Positions 49,944 to 63,700 of a stretch of 64,000 bases of DNA are shown here, piece by piece. The notes beneath the pieces are model-generated. The model saw only the letters and a program-made list of their open reading frames with translations. It did not search any database and had not been told where the DNA came from. How positions within the stretch are numbered: the first letter of the stretch is position 1; each line of letters begins with the position of its first letter. The translations under genes were made by a program, and so were the position numbers. The DNA lies in assembly GCF_949628215.1 (NCBI RefSeq), contig NC_134280.1, positions 1,746,501 to 1,810,500 of the forward strand, given 5' to 3'. The stretch is from Phalacrocorax aristotelis (taxonomy: Eukaryota; Chordata; Aves; Suliformes; Phalacrocoracidae).

Positions 49944-50520
49944 CCCTGGTGTGGCCAGCAGGAGCCGGGCAGGGATGGGGCCCCTGTGCTTGGCCCTGGG
50001 GAGGCCCCACCTCGAGTGCTGGGCTCAGGTTTGGGCCCCTCGGGACAAGAAGGGCCTTGAGGGGCTGGAGCATGTCCAGAGAAGGGCAGCGGGGCTGGGG
50101 CAGGGTCTGGAGCACAAGTGTGCTGGGGGGCGGCTGAGGGAGCTGGGGGGGTTTAGCCTGGAGAAGAGGGGGCTGAGGGGAGCCCTTCTCGCTCTCTGCA
50201 GCTGCCTGAGAGGGGCTGGAGTGAGGGGGGGTTGGTCTCTGCTCCCAAGTCACCAGGGACAGGACGAGAGGGAACGGCCTCAGGCTGCGTCAGGGGAGGT
50301 TTAGGTTGGAGATGAGGGAAAACGCCTTCCCTGCCAGAGCGGTCAGGCCCTGGCACAGGCTGCCCAGAGAGGTGGGGGAGTCACCGTCCCGGGGGGGGTT
50401 CAAAGGACGTGCAGCCGCGGCACCTGGGGACATGGTTTAGGCAGCCTGGGGGTGTTGGGTTGGCTGTTGGGCTTGATGATCCAAGAGGTCTTTTCCAACC
50501 TTAATGGTTCTATGACTTCT
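49944..50520 (+). mobile_element. CR1 LINE, 5'-truncated, plus strand
   Basis: It encodes the last part of CR1 ORF2, with [20 protein letters not shown], then [20 protein letters not shown], then [20 protein letters not shown], ending shortly after [17 protein letters not shown]. The 3' UTR follows, with 'AGGCTGCCCAGAGAGGTGGG', GGACATGGTTTAGGCAGCCT, GTCTTTTCCAACCTTAATGG and a TTCTATGACTTCT end. Degenerate tail-like ACTATGACTTCTATGACA continues to about 50540. Endonuclease and the RT core are missing. It is a near copy of 2963-3655 in opposite orientation and starts about 85 bp later in the element than that copy. Confidence 0.94.
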
Positions 50521-53500
50521 GTACTATTACTATGACTTCTATGACATTGTTATAAGGAGCGGCAAGAGTGCGCTGGCACTTGTTCATTTGCACAGAGATG
50601 CCCCGTCATCTAACGAACCTCGCTCCCCATCCACGTGCACCAATATTAAACTCGTCAGCAAATACTCCCTAATTCCAGCTTTCTGATTTTCACTGGGGAC
50701 AAACCTCCTTGGCATTCCTTTGTCATATCCGAAGAGAGGAAACCACGCATTATCTTAAGTAATTTTGTTCTTTGCACACTCCATGTACTTGCTATTGCTT
50801 TTCCTCCTTTTCAAATGGTACACCATGACCGTGGTTACACATAAATAACATCTGGAACTTGAACAAAGCATATCCACAGGATATTCTTTAAGTGAGAAAT
50901 GCGTTGTTACCTTAGAAAAAAAATACGGTGTTATTGGAAAATGGAGCACAGCAGGTATTAGCTAATGATACCTACCATTTGTTGCATCTTGGACAGAAAA
51001 TGAAAATGCATACATTAATTAAAAGCAGGCTTTAGGGAAAATATTATTAACTCATACTATAATGAAACCTAAAGGCTTCCAGGGAGATCCATTGTACTGT
51101 GTCAGGGCTGTACAGCGGGGAGGTTCAGGCAATTTGATTAAATGCACAGGCTCAGCGCTTGGTGAGACGTGGAACAGCAGCTCTTTGCCCTGGAAGAGGG
51201 ATCAGAAGTATGAGACTTTGCAGGGGACTTGGGAGACTCCATATGTCCAGGGCTCTGTGAGACATGGGCAAGACATCAGCTCCGGACTAAATGCCGCATT
51301 TTAAATTGACCCTATTTATCCATCCTCAGTGGATAAATTGCAAGCCCACGTTCAGTTCAGTGACTTTCCTGGTTCATGGAAGGGTCATCGAGGAAGGAAA
51401 ACCACAATTTCATATAGTCTACCTAAGCTCTGTCAATGCTGGCGAGCGCTGCCTGTGGCACGGACTGTACCCGTGGGAGTTCAGCCGTGCCCGTGGAAAG
51501 CATGAAGTTAGGCTGTAAAAACACTTTTAATAAAAGATTTCTACCAAGTATTGACATTCTGTCATTTGAGAACGAAGATCCAGGAGCATTTAAAGCACTG
51601 TACTATTTTTAATTTTCATTCAAGGCCCATACTGTGCAGTGATGTTGACATCTCATTACTATCGCGGCTCAATACCACGTACTCTATATCCAGGGCTTGT
51701 AACTTGGTTCTAAGCTTTGCTGTCCAGTGGGGCAAGGAGATAATAGCTTGTTTTCTTTCTCAGCCGTGTTGCAAAGATTCATTCCTCTAATTGATTGAAA
51801 AGAGGGGCTTTAGCAAGACACGGGCCTCTTGGAAAATGTGAACTGCCATTGATTCAACCGAGTGCTTTAAGATGAAAGTCCTAAAATAATTTGTCCTGCG
51901 CTTAACCAATCTAAGCAGGATCAATAGCCCCTGCTTTAGCAAGGGAGTTGGGGTGTGAGAGGCAATCAGCTGCTGGTGGACTGCACCGAATTCCCGGCCA
52001 GGAGCATGCTTCTTCATTTATTCTTGAAATTTTTATGTCAAAATGCCAGATGAATTCTGACAACCCCTACAAGCCCAGAATGTGCAACACCATGAAACAT
52101 TTCAAGCCATTGCCTGTCATTGCTGCACCGTCCCTTGGAGCCAGAGCATGCTCGTCCTTGTCTTTGCTGCTTGGACCACCCCATGGACCACCAGGAAGGA
52201 GATTCCACCATGGCATGCATGGGATACAGTGCTCAGACAGAGAAACAATGATCAACTTGATAATACGGTGGGAGTTTTGTTGTTTCCAGAAAATTTGAAA
52301 TACCCTTTTTTTTTAATAGCAAAGCACAGCAAAGGGAGGATATCACCTCCAGCATGGATTATTTCTCATTGCAGGGCCAGGGCACAGTATGTCTAAACTG
52401 CCCCGGGCAGACACTGTTGTAATACTTGAAAGCTTCCAGAAAGGAAGTTCCCTGGATAACCTGTCCCAGATTTTCCCATCACAAAGCACTTTTCCTAAGA
52501 CTTAACTTCAGATATCTTGACTGCAAACTGCCACTTTTCTATGATCCATCTTGCAGCAGCCTGGGAGAATAACGGGCCATGTGCTTCCTTGCGTTACACG
52601 CTGACTATTGGATGGAAAAGCAGAGTTGCTTCTCATCTAATTCTGACATTTCTTTGAATGACAGATTTTTCACGGGTTATTTCCTATTTGGTAGAAAGGT
52701 TCAAAGGGAATGTTCACCCTGCAGTAATAGACTTAGAAGCAAGGGGAGGAGATGAATGGCAGGACACAGCACTGACAATGACTCCCAGCGTGGAGGAGCA
52801 TTCCTGTCCTTCCTGCACCCCTGTGATGGTGCCTCCTCCTCCTCCTCGCTCACTACTTATTGCAGGTTCCTAAAGCCCTCAGCCCCATGCCATCCTCCAG
52901 ATGCACGAGCCCTTTTCATATTTTAAAATCATGAGCGCTGGTGGGTACGGAGATGGCTGGATGTTCCCATTTGTTTCCCACCACCTCACCGAAGGAAGCC
53001 CCGAAGCAAAACACTCACAGCGGTTAACTCACTTCATCAGCAGAGATCGTTTGTGTTGGAACATCCCCCAGAGCCATCACTCTCCTGAAGAGCTGCCTCC
53101 TTTACCAACACCCCGGAGAAGTCAGTCAGCCATGCAAGGAAGTAGTGACAAATTTTACCTGTTTAAAAAAAAAAAATGGTTCTTTATCTTCTCTGGAAGA
53201 TACCAATCCAAAATCAGCGCATGTGGAGGTGAGTAGCTCTGATTCATACTTTAACAAGCTTATGAGTCTTGGAAAGAGCTTGCCAAGGAGCAGTAAACTC
53301 CTTGTTGGAAGTGATAGCCTCTCTGTAGGTGTGTATTGCAATAGAAATATATAAACATAATAATCTGTGTGTTCAGGTACCTTGGAGAGACCAGTTTCGC
53401 CACGCTGTCTTCCTTTAATTCATGCATTTTTAATTAGATTGTGTCTAGAAGAATATCAAAGATGGAGTTTAATTTGTTTCCAATCTATGGAGATTCAGCA

Positions 53501-54200
53501 CAACTGTTCCAATGGTTAGTTATCCTCAGGGTTCCAAAAATATACGTGATTTTTGTCTGACTATACCTCACGTCATTCATGGATTTCTTTCTTCTTTCTT
53601 TTATGTCTCCTACAGTGGAAGGCTCTACGTTACCGATTTCCATTTCATGTATAAGACATAAAAACTCTACCTGGACTTCTTTTCAATTAACTAAAAGACA
53701 TGTTTTTTGTAGTGTAATTGTGCTCATGGCACTTGTCTGAATCTTTGCCAACTACTCAGTGTCTTTTTTTTTATATCTGGGACATTAGAACTAGACTCAA
53801 TGTTCCAGTCGCAGCCTCACCAAAGCAGACATAGAGGCAACACAACCTCTCTGCCCCATAAATTGATATTCTGTTTAAAAAAGCATATGGATGCCAGTTG
53901 TTCTTATGGTCCCAATGTCACACTTCACACCTACCTTCAGCTGATTCCATTGCAGTGACATAGAAACCCCTCCGAAATCCCAGTTCCGAGGCCAGAGTCC
54001 AAGAGGCCATAAATGGAGCCTACTCTCTTCATCCTTGTATGCATTTTCCATATTAAACTATTCAAATGCATATTACACCAAGGGTGAAGTTTGACTGATA
54101 ACGTGTGTCTTGTATGAAGCCATGTAGGTCGGCAACAGTTGTATTGGTCTTCTGAAATCCATGATTTCAAAGTTTTGTTGCTCCCCTGTCATGCCTGGGA
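50521..54200. other. Gene-free stretch
   Basis: No gene was recognised. It is AT-rich, with an A12 run at 53165-53176 and a T-run at about 52308. ORFs of up to 116 codons have no family signature. Confidence 0.55.
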
Positions 54201-54515
54201 CAGACGGATGGATGGACGGACGGATGGATGGACGAACAGATGGATGGATGGACAGATGGATGGGGATGGATGGGTGGGTGGATGGATGAATGGGTGGGTG
54301 GGTGGATGGGTGGGTGGGTGGATGGGTGGGTGGATGGGTGGGTGGATGGGTGGGTGGATGGAGGGGTGGGTGGATGGGTGGGTGGATGGATGGTGGGTGG
54401 ATGGATGGTGGGTGGATGGGTGGGTGGGTGGATGGAGGGGTGGGTGGGTGGGTGGATGGATGGGTGGGTGGGTGGATGGGTGGGTGGGTGGGTGGATGGA
54501 GGGGTGGGTGGATGG
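54201..54515 (+). repeat. GGAT/GGGT tetranucleotide array
   Basis: About 315 bp of GGAT, GGAC and GGGT tetramers. The left edge is GGAT/GGAC-rich and degenerate. The rest is a mixture of GGTGGGTGGATG phrases in which larger blocks recur, so it has grown by duplication of multi-tetramer blocks. The + strand is G-rich and could form G-quadruplexes. Trp/Gly/Asp-rich and His/Pro/Ser-rich peptides predicted from it are artefacts. Confidence 0.95.
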
Positions 54516-57500
54516 CCGACTGATGTGCACGTGATTAGCAGGGGTGCTCCTCACAGGCCCTCAAAGCATTAGCACAGTGATAGTTGTGAACTTTCATTTT
54601 ATATCCCTGGGGCTCTCCAAGCAGGCTAGAGCTTTTTCAAACATCGTCAAGAGCCCTTAGCTTGTTCTTTACATATTTTTGGAACAAATTTGTTTAACAT
54701 TTCTGCCTTCACTCCCTATGACTAACAGCTGTGTTGTTCCTATGCAGTAATCTAGTAACAATACTATAGACAGTACTCTCTTTTTTACTAAGACACTTTT
54801 TTTAAAAAGCCTCGCTGCACTTATTTCTGCTTGCCATTTCTCTCCCCTTTACTCCTTTATTTTACCAGAGTGCCTCTTTTCCAATTTTCACAGTAAATAT
54901 ACTGCTTTTTAAGATAGGCTTGTGCGTAGCTATTCTTGCTCCCCCGTAGGTCAAGATAATTTGTTTTCAATGGGGTATGTGGAAACGAACCCAACAGCAG
55001 TCCTGCCGTCCGTGCTGAAAGGGAGAGTGAAACCTGCCCACCGTGTCCCTCTGGCTGGCTTGGGACCGACATGCCCCTGAGGAAATAAACCTTACAGCCC
55101 CGGTGCCTGCAAGGGTTTTCCTTTCAGCTGTAGAGCAGTGTCCACCCTGTCCTGTCTGTCACCTCCAGCTGCTGCTGGTCTCCATCATCCTTCTGGGGAA
55201 GGCAAAGGCAAAACATCTGGCCAGTTGTGCGCCTCTAGGCATCCCCTCGCTGCCTTAAGCACGCCCGGCTACATCCCTGCTGCATCAGCTTTGAATGCAG
55301 CCATTAGGTGCAAAGGTGTTGCGGGGGCTACTCCCAGTCACAGCATTTTGACATCTGTAAACAAAATGCTTCCTGTGATAATATTTGAGCACCAAGATTA
55401 ACGCACTCCTGATACGTCCCTGATTCTCCAGCTGCAATTTAGTATTGCGGCCGCAAAACAGGGATGACATACTACTGTATTTCCTGTCTTAGATATGTGC
55501 AGTGTTTAAGATCTCTGTGGTGTCATTATTTTATGGCAGAAAAAACGTATTTTCTTCCTTCCAAATCTAAAAGAAAAAACAAGTTACCGAGTAGAAAGTA
55601 AGAATATCATGTATGGTTTATGAAAAAAACTGAATTGCAACACAGTCATATTTTGTTCTCTGATACATTTTTAGAGAAAGGATTGATAAGTTGATGGCTT
55701 TAAACCCACGCAGCAATGACTTCATAAGACCATAAAACCAGACATACAGCATTGCTATCACCACTTGATAGGAGGATAGCACAAAGTACCTGTAACGATA
55801 TGCTGGAGGCAGAGTTAATTTAGGAATCATCACTTATTCAGCCACCTGAGTACGGCTGCCCTCATTTACATGGTGCAAGCCCCAGCTCTGTGGCACAATG
55901 ATTTTGTTTGGAATAGAAACATGGGAAAATGGAAAAATATGAAAGCCAAGAAGTAAAAGAGCTCACAGAAGTGGGGTATTTGCAGTCGAAAGAGAAATGA
56001 TAGACTGATCTAAAGGTGATGGATAGTCACACTTACGTACCAGGCACTCTTCCAAGGAGTAACAATCCTGGAAAAATTCCTCCCAGAGAGAAGGACGTCT
56101 ATGACATAGTCCTGGGTCCTTGCAATGAGTCATCTTACGGGGCACGAGGAGATGTGAAAGGGTCTGAATGAGTCTCTGTTAGTGCTCTGGGAGCTGAAAG
56201 TAGCAGTCCTTAAATGGAGAAAAAAAATGGTGGTGGATGTGCAAGCTCAGGAGGGCTGGGGAACTTTGCCTTTTATAGCTGACGGTGCCTCTGGCCTCTC
56301 TAAGAGGCTCCTGCTTTTAGCCCCTAATTTCCTTTGCATCCATGAAAAGATATCACCGGGAAATGTCCTGCTAAATGGAAGCTGGAAATCAGCGCGGCGG
56401 GCATCAGAGACAACACGCCACCTCTCATCTCTGAAGCGGGGGCTCTGGGCCACAGCAGCATCTTCTGCTTTTTCCTAAAAACGCTCCAAAGATGCACATT
56501 TCCCCTCAATCACACTGCCTGACCTCCCGGCCTGGAAAGCCACCCCTAGAGCTTTGGGGTACAGTAACGCCCCAACGCTGATCCCACCAAAGCAGCATGG
56601 GCTGTGGTACCCTGTGGATTCAACATGATAAAGTCTTGGAGGAAACCACTTGTCTTAATAGCAAGTGGTTACACAAACTATGGTTGATATGGTAAAGTCT
56701 AGCTATAGCCTGAGTAAAATAATGATTTATTTCCCGCACTCCGTTCCTGGAGGAGCAGGCGGCAGTGCTGGGGGTAGCTGTGCATGCACCCCGCTGCTCC
56801 CCGGGTTTGCACGGGGTAGTGCCTGCTGCTTGGCAGAAACACGCCTCCCTGCTCAAGTATTCCGAATTGTTTTCCTGCATGATTTTGTACGGTTATTAAA
56901 AGGACTAAAATTTTCAGCAGGAGAAACCTAAAAAAAAGAAATAATGGTTTGTGCTTCAGCCACCCGGGGAGCAATCTCGCTGATGCTCGAGGCAGTCCTG
57001 AGCGATGCTCCCAGTTCGGAGGCCCTGAGAGGCCACTGAAAATTGCTGCTGTTTCTGCTCCCCCTTTGCTGTTTTTAGTGCTAATGAAGATCTCATGAAT
57101 TAAAGTATCTGCAAATTTTTGCACTGTCTTTGCTGGTAACATGACATGGAGCACCCATCGCTAGCAGTGCATAAAAAGCTTTATTTTGGCTCTCCTTTAT
57201 ATTGCTTATCCTAACCAAGCTTCTGGGATTACCAGAGAAGCGCTTTTCACTTTCCTCTGCCTATACAGGACAGATCCACACCGACCAATATATTGAAATT
57301 TAAATCATTTGAAATGACCTGACCTGCTCAGTTGAAAAATATCTTCACTGGTACCTTTGCTATTTGCCAGGTATAAGTAATAAAAAATAAAGCAGGTATA
57401 TACACATTTAAAACCCAAAAAGCTACACCACCACAGGGCAGAGGCTGGAGCCACTGGGGAGGTGCCCTGATGCAACCCAGGTCGGTACAGCAAGGAATAA

Positions 57501-57680
57501 CGGGAAACCTGTCCTGTGCTCTGTAATTGGGCAATCGTCCCCTGCCAACAGCAGCGATCTAAAATTAAACAGAAACAAAGGCAGTTTAAGCATCACGGTT
57601 GGTCCAGGATCCATCCAGTGCTGCCCACTGCCTCCCAGTCGGCTGCTTCTTCTGCCCGCCAGGGCAAGGACTGGTGGGAG
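54516..57680. other. Gene-free stretch
   Basis: No gene was recognised. The sequence is mixed to AT-rich. ORFs up to 151 codons (56699-57154, minus) show no family signature. Confidence 0.55.
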
Positions 57681-57728
57681 TCATAGAATCATTTAGCTTG
57701 GAAAAGACCCTTAAGATCATCGAGTTCC
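57681..57728 (-). mobile_element. CR1 LINE 3'-terminal fragment, minus strand
   Basis: On the + strand it starts TCATAGAATCATTTAGCTTG, then GAAAAGACCCTTAAGATCAT and CGAGTTCC. This is the reverse complement of the CR1 terminal block with its ATGATTCTATGA end. Only about 48 bp remain, an extreme 5' truncation. Confidence 0.85.
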
Positions 57729-60700
57729 CTGGGAAAGCCCTCCCCTGGAAGCCCGCGGGGCACAGGGCCACTTCGTCCACAGAAAATCCTCTGATGAGCA
57801 ACCACGGTCTGTCTGGGGTGATGAGGGACCATTTTCTTTCAGGGTGAGGATCAGGGAAGGTGCAAATAGGGGGGTATAACCAGGGGATGGGGGCGAGGGA
57901 AAAGAAATAAGTGAAATATCCTTTTAGCTCTCAGCTGAAGTTCTGAGCAACTCCAAGGACTTCCCAAGAAGTGGTGAGCAACCTCAGCTCCCGCTGGCGC
58001 TCGGCAAGGTTGAGGGGTTTTAAGGAAGGAAGAAATAGCGTGGTGTTATCTCCCTCAGTCAGTCCCCAAAGCCCCTTCCCCTGGGGCTGGACTGCGAGGA
58101 AAGCAAGACACCTGAAATCAGCTCCTGACCATCTCCTGTACATGTCAAAAGGAATGTGCTGGACGATAGCGCAGCAAGGGTGTAATGTATTGCTGTTTAA
58201 AGATGGATACTGCGCTACAAAAACAGCTCAACCACTGTTTACGTTTCCAGCGTGAGTTCTGCCATTCTCCCTCCAAATCCCAAGGCAGATTAATACGGAG
58301 AATTAATTTTGTTTGGGTCTTTGTGTGCTTCCACTGCCAAATGATAAGTCTCTGCTTTTCTTTTTCATCTGGTGTTTCCTTCTCATTCAGTAACCCTCAA
58401 GAGGTGGTGAGAGAACCGGGGAGCAAACAAAGCTCCCGCTCGGAGCCAGGCGCCGGCCCTTTCTGGAGGGGTTGTTACTGGGACAGGAGGGGAAGATGCC
58501 ATTCAGGCAGTTAAAGGTATAATTAAATGAAATTGAGTTTTGTAGCTTTGCGAGATGATGAGGGGAAAAAAGCACATTCATTTAGAGAACAAGAGTTGGC
58601 TTAAGTATTTAGAAGAGGCAGGCTATCAGTGTGCGCAGCATTTTCACAGGTTAAGCTGCTGCAACTAATTCATAACGTTACTGATGGACCTGTCACCAGA
58701 GCTGACACCGCAAATTACATTCTGTATTCCCTCCGTAGCCATACCAATAGTAGCTATATTAAATCTATATTTAAAACAGGCTGTTGCATGTAGGGCTGAG
58801 ACAAATGGCTCAGCATGTTGGTAACAGCTTCCCATCTACAAATCCTCTCCTTCAGCCCAGGCAGCACCACGGTCATCACACCCAGCCCGCAGCAGCCTGC
58901 GGTCCAGGTGGCAGGTGGCCAAGACTTGCCTCCGCGCCGGCAGCATCTTCCCTTGCAGGATGTCCCTGCGCCCAGCAAAGGCACAGCTGGCCGGTCTTGC
59001 TGGAGCGCGATGTGGCTGCCAAGCAGTCCTTCCACACTGCCGCCAGCGACTGCGTGAAATAAGGTGAAATTAAGTAATGCAACAAGAAAAACCTTCAGCG
59101 TGTCCAAATCTTTGACACTAAAGATGTAAACTTTCCAAATGGGGAAGGCGCTCTGTAAGAAAGTATATTTGGGAAGGGGATTGTGGTAAAAAAACTGGGT
59201 TTTTTCCTTAAATGGTGTTCTTGACCTGCAGAACTTGTTACAAAAAACATTTCCTCCCGCTGTAGACTGAGCACGCGCGTGCGTGCACGTGCAGCCATGC
59301 GCATAAACATGCCTCTTCATGACCTGGGCGGGCAAAGAAAAGGATACGGGCTTTGTATGTTGCTGAATTGTTCTTGTGTTTCTCTAACGCTTTGGCCCTC
59401 GCCCGCTGTAAATCGACAAAGCTCCATTTCAACTTGTGCAGAAAAACGTGCTGATTTGGCAGGTGCCTGCACCGCGGAGGTGGCCACGTGGTGCACGTTC
59501 TGCGTACGTCCCGTTGCCCGACGTCCTCCTTTTCTAACCAGAAATTATTAAGAATTCTGAGAGGTTCTACTGAATTCTATGCAATGATGTAATGAAAAGG
59601 GGCCTCTTTTAAGTTAAACACTAGTTGCCAGTAAATGATATTTCAATTATTTGGCCTCAGAAACTGTACTTCACCAGTATTCCTGCAGCGTTTCTTCCTT
59701 TCACTTGACCCAAGGAGCAATTTTAGGGCTAACAAGACAATGTACGGGGATCTTGCATTGAAGAAGCATATCTATTATGTTTTCTGTGCTTCAAATATCT
59801 AATAAGTGATAAATAATATTCTCTATATTTCAGTAGCGATTTGGCATGAATATTTACCCTAGATAAGTAAAAAAATTCCATGAGCATGCTGAGAAAGAAA
59901 AAAGGAGCCCGGTGGTAGTCGGGTGACTGTGTTGATGAGCAGTTTTGGTATCACACATCAGCCGTAACAATTCCAGGGGGGCTGGCTGCAGCCAGCAGCA
60001 AAACAGGCTTGCTCAGTTACGGTCCAGAGAGCAGCTAATGCTCCTATAAACTATTTGTCACCTGTAATAATGAGCAGTTTGGAAGGGATTAAGTTTTACT
60101 GCCTGACCCGTGATGAGCAGTCCCCCGACTGTACATCTTCAATTGCTTAAAAAATAGAAAATGGAAGCAGAAAATATCTCCTAACCACTGGTAGCTAGTT
60201 AAAAAAAAAAAAAAGCACTGTTAGATGCCTCACTCTGTAATGCTTTTTAGATTTTTATGTCAGGAGATGGGATAACGGAGTGAATTAAAAAAACAAAAGG
60301 AGGGACAAGCTAGAAAGAGAAGAAGGAAGCGTAAAGCACCGGTGGCACCGAGCACGGCTGCAGCAAGCACTGTCCATGCACCACCCCGTCCCTTCCCCGC
60401 GCAGCAGCCGCGTCGGGTAGCTCATGGGAAGCAGTCTCACATCCCTTCCCCAAGTTCCACGCAATAAATGACATTGCCTTTCGCCACCGCATCCCCAGCG
60501 CCTGGCCGTACCCAGAGCCGCGGGTGCCGCTCCCCAGCAGCCCCCGAAGATCCAGCGACATCTGCAACCAAAAGGTCCTGGTGAAGCAAGACCAAGAAGC
60601 TGCGGCTGGTCTGGAACTTCCGTATTTATAGAAGGGGGATGTTTACAGGAGCCCTTCCAAGGCTGCCAGCTGCGTATATAAATTGTGATTATTATTGTTA

Positions 60701-63700
60701 TTAATCAGAGCAAATGGACTCGGAGGCTTTCTGCTGGAGGCAAGTGTGCGCAAGGCATTATCCCTGGGCACTTTTTTCAGTGGTTTTAAACAGGCTAAAT
60801 AATATGAAAACAGCAGTTTTCAGCAGAACAGACAAATGTAGCTGCAGTAGCTTCTTACAGCCATGAAGCCCCCCAGCCTGGGCCGAGCGGCATAGCTTAA
60901 AAGCTAGAGCAGAGTGGAGGCAGAAACCTTCCGAGTGGCCATTTTTCTCCATTCACACCTTGGCTCTTCCTGCTCACAGAACTACTAGATTGAGAATATC
61001 AGGAGTCAATTGACAATTAACATAATTCCCTTTTTTAAAGTACTCCCGTGCTTTATTCTTCGCGATGCACTTCATTCCTCGACCCACGACCTTGTTTTGC
61101 AAAGGTAAGGCAACTCAGAGGGCTACCGCAAAGCGAGCAAGTTCACTGGCCTCTTTGTTGCATCTCCGGTGTATTGTACCCCGACTATGTGGCAACAGGA
61201 AGGCATCTTCTTTTGCAACTGCCTGAGATTTTCATACAGCTCATGAAAATATATCTTCCTACAGTCCATTTTGCGTTTTTAGAATCAGCGCTGAATTTGC
61301 ATGGAAGGGGAAAAATGTATTTTGCCTGATTAGAAATCATTAATTCGAGGGAACAGATGGAAACTGTTTGTTTGCAAGACAGACGTCTTTAGTTGGGCCT
61401 GTAAAGGGTACGTTGCATCTGGGTGGGACGCAGAGTTTTCAGCTCCTTCCTACTGCAGACTCTGCTACACGTGTTTAAAGATGGTTTGCATTTGGGCAAA
61501 CACTAGAGAAGAAGCTTAAGGCACTTAGATGCTGGAGTCCTAGGGAAATTTGTCATTAACCTCCTTGATGCTTTTGACAATACCATCAGACCATCTCAGG
61601 CGATGCTTTAATTCTTCATGAATGTGGCAGTTTAATGCAGCTGCTATTACTATGAGCGAACCCTGGAGAGCAAGAAGATATATTCTGTCCCCATCCCTGA
61701 TATATCATTATTTAGTTGGTCTGTAGCAGCTTTGGAAGGAGCAAATAAACTGGCTATTCTTGGCAAGAAGATGACCTTCTCCTTCAGCTGCAAGGGGTCT
61801 CACAGTTTCCTACAGCTGTGCCAGCAGAACGACCCTTGCCGTACTGAAGGAATGAGGATCCTTCGGTGCGGTTGCGGTTGGGTTTCTGGCCCTTTGTACT
61901 TGGAGAGGCTGGAATCACCATGGGCCACATCCCTAGAGAAGCTCAAGAGGTGAACTGTTTGCCCAAGCCGGTTTTGCCACGTTGCTTTTTAATTGCCTAT
62001 GAGAACGTCAAGATCTAGAAGCAAGCACGTGGCATCCGTGCCACCAACTGTTCGCATCAGCACGTCTTCGTAAGGTGATATAATCGTCTCTGGACCCTAC
62101 CTCTGCTTCCCAACAGGACAGTGAAGGTGGGGGGTTTTCAAAGCTTGGTGCAGGACAGTTATAATAATGGATAATAGAAAATATTTTCCTATTTCATTAA
62201 GCCCCCTGCCACTTTTGAGCACAAATGCCAATATTTCCATTTTGGAAATGACTTGCTTGCAAGACGAACACTCTGTAAGAACCGGGCTAATGACAGGTAC
62301 AACCCAAAGTCATATTCCTCCATCCAGGGTCAAGGATGATCGCTGCAAAGATATTTTCCGCTTGCTGCATCCACATGTTTTATCCTCACACCAGGGAAAA
62401 GTGCGCTCCTCCTTGGTGGGGGGCTTCTTTCAGTCTCTTTAAAAATAATTTTCACGTTCACATTTTTTGGTTTTTTAGTTTTGGAATACGAGAGGTACCG
62501 TTCTCGGGAAATGGGGCCTGAGTGTTGACAGGAGCCAGTGCCAGGCAAGGACCTGCTAGGTATTTTTCTCCAGTTTCTGAACATGCAAAGCAGTTTTCTG
62601 TGTCTCTCTGTGAATTGAGTTAATGTAGAAAATAAAGGAAAACAAGGAAGTTTGGGGCAGGCTGGAGGCTTTAGTCATATCGCATTTTAAACTGAAAAAT
62701 AACCTACTGTTGTATGGTCTTCAGAAAAGGATTAGAAAACGTCCAGGTTGTAGAAGAGAAAAATAAAAGATGAAAGATCTTATGACAGAAGAAAAATGAC
62801 AAATAACAAAAATCCACTATTGTCCAGTTCTCTGAGGGAGAGAGGTGGCCAGACTGTGCTTTCTGAGGCTTTTTGCTGAATATAATGTAATTTCTCAGGC
62901 ATGTTGCTGTCTGATAACTGTAGATTAAGTGTTTGTTTCAGAAAAATTTAGTATGGTCAGAAAGCCATGCATAAGAAAGGCTCATATAAACTGATTAGCA
63001 CTGAAAGAAGAATGGAGATGCTATCTTGGCTGCCAACACAGCTTTCTGAAAACTTCCCTGTGATAATTATACTGAATTATATTCTCAAATACAAAGCCCC
63101 ACAGATAGCCTATTATAAGCTGAATTAAAAATCACAAATCAGAGGCTGATTCAAACCACAACTCATTAGCACATGTACAGACAGAGGAATGAAAAAGGAA
63201 TCATTTTTGAAAAGCATTGAAATCGAAGTTGTATCTGCCAGTGTGCTCCCTGAGCTCAGGCTCAAATTCATCTGAGAAGGGACTAGCTGGTCCCTAAATG
63301 AGCACAGGGAATGAAGCTGCCTCTTGGATTAGGACTTAATTTTGCAGTCTCTTAAGCGAAATCCCCAGGAGACCTCTGAGTTAGAAAAACCAAACCCGGT
63401 TTTCAGGGCAGAGAGGGATTGCCTGCACCAGGCGTTAACTTTAAGCTCAGGTTAGCTTTAGTTTAACTTGAAGTCACCCAGTCTCCTCACCATATCTGCT
63501 CACCAGTTATAATTTCCCATAAAAGATGAAGTTCCCCTGTTTCTCCTGAAGCCCAGCTGTGGTTCACCTCCCCAGGCTGTGGGATGGCCCAGTGGCCAGC
63601 CAAGCCTTCCTCCTTCTCCTCCTCTCCCTCCTCCTCCTTCCTCCCAGCCGCATCACTGTCTTCAACTCTCTTTCGGAAATGCTGGGCACCAGTCCAGTCT

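Noticed and set aside
49888-50304. 138-codon ORF that looks like a protein gene
   Set aside because: It is the C-terminal end of CR1 ORF2 in a 5'-truncated LINE, with a few unrelated codons in front.
54139-54572. Trp/Gly/Asp-rich and His/Pro/Ser-rich ORFs up to 131 codons
   Set aside because: They are translations of the GGAT/GGGT tetranucleotide array.
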